From: Candidatus Epulonipiscium viviparus
GTDB lineage: Bacteria; Bacillota; Clostridia; Lachnospirales; Cellulosilyticaceae
Assembly: GCF_030708075.1 (NCBI RefSeq)
Contig: NZ_CP117982.1
Coordinates: 905,398 to 969,397 of the forward strand
Length of the DNA stretch: 64,000 bases
Direction: 5' to 3'
The notes below the pieces were generated by a model. It made no database searches. It had not been told where the DNA came from and worked only from the letters and a program-made list of their open reading frames with translations. Every line of letters begins with the position of its first letter. Position 1 is the first letter of the stretch. Made by a program: the position numbers and the translations under genes. Below, one piece after another: positions 57,913-64,000 of the stretch.

Positions 57913-58986
57913 ATGGTTAAATATATAGTTGTCGGATACGGCTGGCGGGCTCAGCTTTTTTATGACTTAGCCAAATATAGCCCCAACCAATTTCAAGTTG
58001 TTGCAGGTGTCGTGAAAAGCCAAGAACGCATCAACCAAATTAAACACGAACGCGGTATCTTTGCGACAGTCGATCTCGATCAAGCACTCAGCCTAAATCC
58101 CGATTTCGTAATTTTATGTATTCCACGTCCTATAATGAAAGATTACATTATACGATTGATGGAAAAAGGCGTTCCCGTTATGTGTGAAACTCCGCCCGGC
58201 AAAACCACTGCGGAACTCAATCAATTATATTTAAAACAACAACAACTGGCTGGCAAAGTACAAGTATTAGAGCAATATCACCTATGGCCATTTTATCAAT
58301 CTTTGCTAAATATTACCAAATCCGGCATTATTGGTGAAGTGCAAAATATCACTCTTTCTGCACTTCATGGGTATCATGCTATAAGCATCTTTCGCAAAAT
58401 CCTTGGAGTTGATATGCAAAACTGCTCTATTTTAGGGCAACAATTTATCCATCAGGTTACCAAAACAAATTCTCGCCAAGGTTTTTCGTATGATGGTGAA
58501 ATTTTAGAACAAAAACGAGATCTTGTAACCTTTTCATTTGATGATGGTAAAGCGGCTATCTTCGACTTCACTAGCCATCAATATTTCTCTACTATACGCA
58601 CGCGTCGCGTTACCATCCAAGGCACGCGCGGCGAGGTAAATGACATGACCGTGCGCTACCTTAACAAAGACAATAAACCTGTGCAAGAAGAAATCAATCT
58701 ATATTATCTGGGTACTAACAATATTAGCGGCCTATATAATCACAGCGTTAGCCTTGGCGATAAAATTCTTTACGAAAATCCCACTATGCCTGCACGTTTT
58801 AATGATGATGAAATTTCTGTTGCTGATAGCTTGCTTAAAATGCGTGATTATCTTGCTGGCGGCGCCGAAGTATATTCTCTAAAAGACGGTTTGCAAGATG
58901 CATATTTATCCTTTTTAATGGAAGAATCTCTCAAAACTAAGCAATTAATTCAAAGTCAATCCCAATCATGGGCAACACACAATTAG
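57913..58986 (+). CDS. Gfo/Idh/MocA-family oxidoreductase
   Basis: 357 residues. The N-terminal Rossmann fold starts KYIVVGYGWRAQLFYDLA (modified GxGxxG), followed by DFVILCIPRPIMKDYI and the family motif VPVMCETPPGKT (EKP-like, here ETP). The C-terminal domain has VLEQYHLWPFYQ and GYHAISIFRKIL. Such NAD-dependent enzymes act on sugars, sugar acids or inositol. The gene starts after GGAGG, 12 nt past the aldo/keto reductase. Confidence 0.87.
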   Translation: MVKYIVVGYGWRAQLFYDLAKYSPNQFQVVAGVVKSQERINQIKHERGIFATVDLDQALSLNPDFVILCIPRPIMKDYIIRLMEKGVPVMCETPPGKTTAELNQLYLKQQQLAGKVQVLEQYHLWPFYQSLLNITKSGIIGEVQNITLSALHGYHAISIFRKILGVDMQNCSILGQQFIHQVTKTNSRQGFSYDGEILEQKRDLVTFSFDDGKAAIFDFTSHQYFSTIRTRRVTIQGTRGEVNDMTVRYLNKDNKPVQEEINLYYLGTNNISGLYNHSVSLGDKILYENPTMPARFNDDEISVADSLLKMRDYLAGGAEVYSLKDGLQDAYLSFLMEESLKTKQLIQSQSQSWATHN

Positions 58987-58998
58987 GAGGCCACTACC

Positions 58999-59337
58999 TT
59001 GACAGATAAACTAAATATTTTATGGACCAATGATAATCCTCAAACTGCTCATTCTATGGTTTTTATGTATGCTACCAACGCTAAAACCCGAGAATGGTTT
59101 GATGAAGTAGAACTAATTATATGGGGCGCTACTGCAAAACTGGTTGCTGAGGATCCCGCGATCCAAGATAAAATCAAGATTGCGCAACGTGCTGGAGTGA
59201 TCGTCAAAGCCTGCCTTGCTTGTGCGGATATGTTTGGCGTTACCGATACGCTAAAATCTCTCAACATCATCCTCGAACTGATGGGGGAACCTCTCACCAA
59301 TATATTAAAAAGCAATGAAAAGTTACTCACAATCTAA
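58999..59337 (+). CDS. DsrE-like family protein
   Basis: 112 residues, TTG start behind GGAGG, 12 nt after the Gfo/Idh/MocA gene. The fold signature is LNILWTNDNPQTAHSMVFMYATNA, VELIIWGATAKLVAED and VIVKACLACADMFGV, a DsrE/YchN-type domain with a CxxC-like Cys pair (CLAC). Members move sulfur or bind small ligands; the role in this sugar-related operon is unknown. Confidence 0.8.
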   Translation: MTDKLNILWTNDNPQTAHSMVFMYATNAKTREWFDEVELIIWGATAKLVAEDPAIQDKIKIAQRAGVIVKACLACADMFGVTDTLKSLNIILELMGEPLTNILKSNEKLLTI

Positions 59338-59346
59338 TTAACACAA

Positions 59347-59385
59347 AAAAATCTGCCTTTCCTTTATTATTAGGAGGCAGATTTT
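59347..59385. terminator. Bidirectional terminator between converging operons
   Basis: AAAATCTGCCT pairs with AGGCAGATTTT around a 17-nt loop; T-rich on the plus side and A-rich on the other, so it can serve both the DsrE-like gene (plus) and the isomerase gene (minus). Confidence 0.85.
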
Positions 59386-59393
59386 TCATTTAT

Positions 59394-60731
59394 TTACAGT
59401 TCAATTACTTCAATATTTAGATGCTTTGCAATTTCGACCATCTCGTCTCTAACATCTTCCCAGACAACACTGTAGTGATGCGGTATGCCCTCTTCTATAA
59501 TTCTAGCAACTGCCTCTTTTACCGGTGTGTTTATCTTCACAAGTGCCATTGTTCCTTTGGTGTGTATATCTGTATCTATTGCTTCACCCTTCATAACGAA
59601 AAGCTTGTATTTTCCATGAATATTACATAGTCTTGCAATAGTTACATTACCAGCCTTTAATGGCCCCCAAAGAGCTGTTCCTTGCCCTGCTAACGGATGA
59701 TTTGCTAATGTGCTTTGGTACTTTTTATTGTGTAGCGATCCTGCCGCGTTTCCACAATGCCAAAATGTCATTGTATTTTCTTTTGGATCAATATTTATCA
59801 TATCAGTTATAAATGTCGGTTGCTTAGTAAGCTGATTTTGAATTATCGCCGCTATCATCGCATCAATATCGCCTTCGCATCCAACGTGTACGCCATCATC
59901 TGCAAGTCTTCCTAGTACCCCACATGGAGTAGTTTTCAATTGCCCCATTTCTGGCCAGCATTTGATTGTTGCATAATGATAAGCATATTCACTTTGAATT
60001 TGCTTCATCGCAAGATATAGTCTAGAGTGATTTTCCCAATGTTCGTCTGGAATATCTCCCTGTAAATATGTCGCCTTCACAAATTCACGATCTTTATCTA
60101 CTTCTTCTTGATCCAGTTGTTGCATTCTGTCAAAAATTACTTTAAGGTCGGTTTCTTCCATGCGAATTCCAAAAGTCTTTCTAATTAGCCCTTCATCAAA
60201 TGCAGAGTTGTAAAAGGCAGTTGGACGATATCCATATAATCCCAAGCAAGTGTTTTTGAGAACTTTGATCACTCTATCGGCATTAACAATTGACTTAACT
60301 TTGTTTGCAGCTACCTCGTCTTCTTTTGAACCATAAACCGCATGATACGGTAATTCCAATCTATTCAACGAAGCCGCATTCATCGTCAGTGCCACAAGCG
60401 CATTTGCGTATAGACGATCGTTTTTGTCCCATTTCTCTTCATATGGTGCCCACAATATAACTGGTACACCAACTTTTTCTGCCATAGCGATCGAAATGTC
60501 ATCTCCTGTGAATGCCCCATATACCATAACAATAATATCAACATTGGCTTTCTTCAGCTCTTCTGCTGCTTTATAAGTTATATCTGGAGTGTTAATTATT
60601 TGATCATATTTTACGATTTCTACGTCTTTTAAGTTTGCGTCTAACCATTCTCCGTACTCTTTGAGCCTTCTGCTTGGTAATTCTTCTGGCCATCTTCCAG
60701 ACATTGTTGTAATAAACCCTACTTTATACAT
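59394..60731 (-). CDS. L-fucose/L-arabinose isomerase-like protein
   Basis: 445 residues. The N-terminal part (VGFITTMSGRWPEELPSRRL, DIIVMVYGAFTGDDIS) and the C-terminal part (TFWHCGNAAGSLHNK, KLFVMKGEAIDTD, GIPHHYSVVWEDV) are characteristic of the FucI/AraA-like family of sugar isomerases. They act on aldoses with Mn2+; the acidic ligands appear to be near CEGDIDAM. The substrate is probably a deoxy or pentose sugar of algal polysaccharides. It lies 28 nt downstream of a class II aldolase. Confidence 0.83.
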   Translation of the reverse strand: MYKVGFITTMSGRWPEELPSRRLKEYGEWLDANLKDVEIVKYDQIINTPDITYKAAEELKKANVDIIVMVYGAFTGDDISIAMAEKVGVPVILWAPYEEKWDKNDRLYANALVALTMNAASLNRLELPYHAVYGSKEDEVAANKVKSIVNADRVIKVLKNTCLGLYGYRPTAFYNSAFDEGLIRKTFGIRMEETDLKVIFDRMQQLDQEEVDKDREFVKATYLQGDIPDEHWENHSRLYLAMKQIQSEYAYHYATIKCWPEMGQLKTTPCGVLGRLADDGVHVGCEGDIDAMIAAIIQNQLTKQPTFITDMINIDPKENTMTFWHCGNAAGSLHNKKYQSTLANHPLAGQGTALWGPLKAGNVTIARLCNIHGKYKLFVMKGEAIDTDIHTKGTMALVKINTPVKEAVARIIEEGIPHHYSVVWEDVRDEMVEIAKHLNIEVIEL

Positions 60732-60759
60732 GAAATCTTCTCCTTTTATAATTAAAAAA

Positions 60760-61614
60760 TTATTTTACTCTATTTTCAGATCCAGATAAACGAATAATAT
60801 CTTTAATATCCTCAGTTAAGAGATCATTTGCTTTTTGAGATATTTTAAAAGAGTGACCATTTAGTTCTTCTGCAAGTGCTTTTGCATAGTGCTCAACGTA
60901 TTTAAAACGAATATGCGTTCCAAAATTAATCTTTGCGACACCCAACTCTATAGATCTTTTGATTATCTCTTCTTTCATTCCTGTACAACCGTGTAAAACC
61001 AAAGGAATGTTAGTAAATTCACGAACTTTTTCCAGTACATCTAATCTTATGTCCGGTTCGCCTTTATAGTATCCATGCGCATTTCCTATCCCAATCGCCA
61101 AAGAATCTGGACTACATAGCTCTAAAAATCGTTTCACATCTTGCGGATCAACAACGTTTTTGTTCTCAATAGCATCGCCAAGTGCATCTAATCTTAGCAA
61201 CTCGCCGATCTCTGCTTCTACTGGTACGTTAAAACATCGGCAAACATCCACAACTCTCTGAGTTAAAGCCGCATTCTCTTCTACTGGCAATTCAGATCCG
61301 TCTATCATTATAGAAGTACATCCGTCTCTCAATCCATCCATGCAAATTTCAAAACTAGATCCATGGTCTAAGTGTATTGCTACTGGCACATTAACTTTAT
61401 TGGCACACCATTTTGCAACGTTTACAAAAAAGTCTTGCCCCGAGTATGCACCTGTCGCTACATAATGAGCCAAAATTATTGGTGACTTCATTTCTTCTGC
61501 TGCACGACAAATAGACCAGATAATATCATAATTTCCGCCTTGAGTATTGATTGCTGGAACTGCGTATTTATTATCTCTTGCGACTTCAAGCATTTCTTTA
61601 GATGTTACTAACAT
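60760..61614 (-). CDS. Class II (zinc) ketose-bisphosphate aldolase
   Basis: 284 residues from the ATG at 61614, the start that leaves room for AAAGGA (an ATG nine bases upstream is too close to it). Family motifs: MLVTSKEMLEVARDNKYAVPA, VAIHLDHGSSFE (zinc His and catalytic Asp), DGCTSIMIDGSELPVEEN, VEAEIGEL, IGNAHGYYKGEP, LVLHGCTGM and KINFGT. It splits a ketose phosphate into two C3 units (FbaA, GatY or KbaY-like). With the adjacent isomerase it suggests a catabolic route for one sugar; a kinase is not present here. Confidence 0.88.
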   Translation of the reverse strand: MLVTSKEMLEVARDNKYAVPAINTQGGNYDIIWSICRAAEEMKSPIILAHYVATGAYSGQDFFVNVAKWCANKVNVPVAIHLDHGSSFEICMDGLRDGCTSIMIDGSELPVEENAALTQRVVDVCRCFNVPVEAEIGELLRLDALGDAIENKNVVDPQDVKRFLELCSPDSLAIGIGNAHGYYKGEPDIRLDVLEKVREFTNIPLVLHGCTGMKEEIIKRSIELGVAKINFGTHIRFKYVEHYAKALAEELNGHSFKISQKANDLLTEDIKDIIRLSGSENRVK

Positions 61615-61713
61615 TAACTTCATTCCTTTCTATTTTTCAAATTTACAACAAAATAATTTTTGACTTATATAGTCTAACATATCCGTACAAATTTGACAAT
61701 CCTAATTTTGCCA

Positions 61714-61746
61714 TAAAAAAATAGCGAACTCACCAACTCAGTCCGC
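61714..61746 (-). terminator. Terminator after the FAD-dependent oxidoreductase gene
   Basis: On the minus strand GCGGACT (61746-61740), loop of 9 nt, AGTTCGC (61730-61724), one G-T pair, then TATTTTTTT. It separates the oxidoreductase from the aldolase-isomerase pair. Confidence 0.8.
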
Positions 61747-61765
61747 CATCTCATTCTCATTTTTT

Positions 61766-63559
61766 TTAGTTGCAGTACAATCGAATATCCGCAATTCTAG
61801 CGCTCTCGTCACCATACGTCTTAAGCACTGTCACTTTAACGGCATCGAAAGTGGTTACATCAAATTTATGATGGTTTACTCGTACAAAATTATCCTCTAT
61901 CACAATTTCTCTCACTGCCACACCATCTTTTAAAAACTCAATTTTATAATCTCTTACCAACTCGGCTTGCATTTCTTCGTTGTTGCGCTTAGAATCTGTA
62001 ATCCTTGTTGCAATATATTTGCTAAAGTTAGGATCAAATCGAAGCAATATTTCATTTGCTTGTGTTGGCTGCTCAAATGCTATCTCTATCCACTCACCAA
62101 CTTCTCCCATCGGTGCTGAGATCCATTTATTCTCCTCTTCCTCTATGCGTCTTGCATACTCACTATTTACCTTATGCGGTTCCGCACCCTCTTTGTGGCT
62201 CGAAGCCGTAATTTTACATGCTCCATTCGATATAATATCGTCACTATCTTTTGTTGCAATACCCGGAAGAAATGCATCGTCTTTAAGCAGTGTTTGCTGA
62301 AGCTCATGAATATGCTCATTTACTCCGCGTGGCAATACTCCATATTTTTTTGCAATCGCTGCCGCTGTCCCCGCAGCTTGCCCTAGTACTGCACAAGTTC
62401 CGATAACCCTTGTCGAGCTCATCGCCATATGTGACGCGCTAATACAACGTCCTGCCATATATAAGTTTTCAATGTTTCTACTATATAAGCATCTATATGG
62501 TATTGTATATAAGTCGTTAACCGCAGAAAAAATTGACCCCGACCCCTTTTTGGCGGCTTCAGTCTTTGCTCTAATTCCTCCCACAGTGTGCGCGTCCATA
62601 GACCATCCGCCATAAGCTACCGCATCATCAAAAACTGTCGCAGCTTCCACGTCGTTTTGAGTCAATATATAATCTCCATACACTCTTCTAGATTCGCGCT
62701 TTCCTGGTACAGATCCAATCCAGTCTAATGCGTAGTTTTCAGCTTCTGGATACTTGCCACTATTTTTTACATAGTCAAATGCGCCATAAGCATATTTAAG
62801 CAATTCGTCACGAATATCTTCCGCATTCTCAATAGTATCAAGATCATCTCCGCCTACTTCAACCCACCAATATCCATTGGATACCTCATGTACATTACGT
62901 CTACCCAGCATATCCGCAGTGATTTCGTATGCCCAACTAGGACGGGTAAATTTTACAGGCTTTCCTGTATCGCGTGCCGTATATAAAATGGTACTTCCCA
63001 TTGTATGGTTATCAGATACGTCTGGTGCTATGCTTTCACCATACACGTCTTTGCCTTCGCGTCCCATAGTCCAGTCGGCGCCGCTTTCGTATGCCAAGTT
63101 TGCATCTCCAGAGGTATCTATAAATTGTTGCGCATATAATCTAAATTCTTTGCCTGTAGTATTTTGAAATGCATTTATATAAATAATTTTATTATCTTCC
63201 ACATGCGATGTTTGCATGCTAGTATTCAAATAAAGATCTATATTATCTTCTTCCATTACCATTTCCCAAGAAATATTATCTTGTACATTAAATGAATATT
63301 GCGGATTTACTTTTTTGTTTCTAAGCATCAGCTCCAAAATTACACCCGACTCAATTCCATTTTTAAACGCTACCGGAGTAGTTCTGCCTGCACCATTGAT
63401 GCCAACTCTCACTTCAGAACTTGCATTGCCTCCCAATACTGGTCTATCGTGTACAAATGCAGTCATAACCCCATGTCTTGCCGCAGATATTGCAGCACAA
63501 ATTCCTGCCATCCCTCCACCAACTACTACCAAATCATAATGCTTTTCTACTAATTTCAT
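61766..63559 (-). CDS. FAD-dependent oxidoreductase with C-terminal discoidin-like domain
   Basis: 597 residues from the ATG at 63559 (GGAGG 7 nt upstream). FAD_oxidored family (PF12831): Rossmann loop DLVVVGGGMAGICAAISAARHG, GGNASSEVRVGINGAG, ALDWIGSVPGKRESRRVYGDY, RNIENLYMAGRCISASHMA and GTAAAIAKKYGVLPR. Residues ~440-597 form a separate beta-domain (VGEWIEIAFEQPTQANEILLRFD, FDAVKVTVLKTYG) resembling F5/8-type carbohydrate-binding modules. No signal peptide. Proteins of this build are common in polysaccharide-utilisation clusters; the reaction is not established. Confidence 0.82.
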   Translation of the reverse strand: MKLVEKHYDLVVVGGGMAGICAAISAARHGVMTAFVHDRPVLGGNASSEVRVGINGAGRTTPVAFKNGIESGVILELMLRNKKVNPQYSFNVQDNISWEMVMEEDNIDLYLNTSMQTSHVEDNKIIYINAFQNTTGKEFRLYAQQFIDTSGDANLAYESGADWTMGREGKDVYGESIAPDVSDNHTMGSTILYTARDTGKPVKFTRPSWAYEITADMLGRRNVHEVSNGYWWVEVGGDDLDTIENAEDIRDELLKYAYGAFDYVKNSGKYPEAENYALDWIGSVPGKRESRRVYGDYILTQNDVEAATVFDDAVAYGGWSMDAHTVGGIRAKTEAAKKGSGSIFSAVNDLYTIPYRCLYSRNIENLYMAGRCISASHMAMSSTRVIGTCAVLGQAAGTAAAIAKKYGVLPRGVNEHIHELQQTLLKDDAFLPGIATKDSDDIISNGACKITASSHKEGAEPHKVNSEYARRIEEEENKWISAPMGEVGEWIEIAFEQPTQANEILLRFDPNFSKYIATRITDSKRNNEEMQAELVRDYKIEFLKDGVAVREIVIEDNFVRVNHHKFDVTTFDAVKVTVLKTYGDESARIADIRLYCN

Positions 63560-63578
63560 AGCAACCTCCATATAACTT

Positions 63579-63606
63579 AAAATGGTAGACTATTCGCCTA
63601 CCATTT
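63579..63606 (-). terminator. Stem-loop terminator between the EcsC and FAD genes
   Basis: AAAATGGTAG (63579-63588) pairs perfectly with CTACCATTTT (63597-63606) around an 8-9 nt loop. On the minus strand it ends in a short T run. It sits only about 20 nt before the next start codon, so it could also tune expression of the FAD gene. Confidence 0.65.
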
Positions 63607-63651
63607 TATCATATCATAATATTATTACATTTTCTATATCTTTTGCTATTC

Positions 63652-64000
63652 TCAATAAATTTTTTCGTTCAAAGCTCGCGCACTCAAAAATCTTCTTCTA
63701 TACTTTAGTTTTGCATACCCCAAAATTTTCTGAGTAAATACAGCGTCAAAAACTCCTCCCACTGCTCCTATTACAGGTACCCCCTGTACAAACTTGAGGT
63801 ATAGCAATTCCATCGATAGCACATCAGACACTTTTTCAATCTCTGCTTGTCTACTATAATTATATGGCAACTTTGGATTCAACATAAAATCATTTAGCGC
63901 ATTATTTTCTATAATTGCTTGTTCTCCATGTGCCAGCGCTGTCGAAATTATATTTAATATGAAGTATCGCTCTTCTTCTGTGTCATAGTTATAACCATAT
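63652..64000 (-). CDS. EcsC-family protein, C-terminal part (runs off the window)
   Basis: The minus-strand frame is open from the window edge to the stop at 63652, about 115 residues. It starts YGYNYDTEEERYFILNIIST and ends with the family hallmark VQGVPVIGAVGGVFDAVFTQKILGYAKLKYRRRFL. An internal ATG at 63885 is not the real start. EcsC-domain proteins are peripheral or membrane proteins of uncertain function. Confidence 0.8.
   Translation of the reverse strand, partial: YGYNYDTEEERYFILNIISTALAHGEQAIIENNALNDFMLNPKLPYNYSRQAEIEKVSDVLSMELLYLKFVQGVPVIGAVGGVFDAVFTQKILGYAKLKYRRRFLSARALNEKIY

Overview
This window comes from a low-GC Firmicute. Genes have AGGAGG-type ribosome-binding sites, TTG starts are frequent, and the families are typical of anaerobic Clostridia (secreted proteins with a copper-amine-oxidase-N stalk domain, EcfA1/EcfA2, GltX in its 546-residue form, a thermotoga-type DAHP synthase). 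A cluster for 3,6-anhydro-L-galactose, the red-algal agar sugar, points to a gut symbiont of a seaweed-eating host. Together with a long poly(A) tract inside thyA and many simple-sequence repeats, this suggests a giant, polyploid Epulopiscium-like member of the Lachnospirales. That identity is inference; nothing in the window proves it.

Layout. 1-4002: two paralogous secreted proteins on the minus strand. 4436-5753: thyA-folA, with thyA interrupted by T7 and A17-G-A22 tracts. 5748-6866: an ispG 3' fragment fused head-to-head to a 5'-truncated MATE transporter, apparently one deletion. 6875-11394 (minus): Mrr-like membrane protein, coaBC, coaX, gltX and a small membrane protein. 11472-14143: a cation efflux protein and EcfA1/EcfA2. 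14188-18591 (minus): a SWIM/SNF2 helicase and an unfamiliar partner. 18707-20907: trmB, a Gln/Pro-rich 33-bp-repeat protein and thioredoxin. 21059-28932: a low-complexity island with two collagen-like genes and a large 33-bp (Asp-Asp-Ala-Ser) array flanked by two copies of the trpS 3' end. 28949-29960: trpS, broken by a 10-bp tandem duplication. 30046-33813: a small membrane protein, a polar amino-acid ABC importer without an ATPase, a stretch of gene debris and an S1-domain protein. 34115-38297: an EamA transporter, two GH28-like beta-helix enzymes and a membrane protein.

38368-46273 (minus) is a near-complete aromatic amino-acid operon: aroF-aroB-aroA-aroC-pheA-(chorismate mutase/aroE/aroK fusion)-aroQ-Dabb protein. 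Its leader holds a strong promoter, a 35-residue peptide with a Phe/Tyr cluster and a terminator, the architecture of translation-coupled attenuation. Upstream, 46312-52989 (minus) is the GH117/anhydrogalactose operon with its own promoter and a palindromic operator candidate. alaS, an M15 peptidase, and two sugar-metabolism clusters facing each other (57034-59337 plus; 59394-63559 minus) follow. The window ends in a partial EcsC-family gene.

A recurring theme between 4.4 and 30 kb is disruption of otherwise well-conserved genes by one-base indels or short tandem duplications. It may reflect real slippage in a repeat-rich polyploid genome or consensus errors in the assembly. The sequence alone cannot tell these apart.
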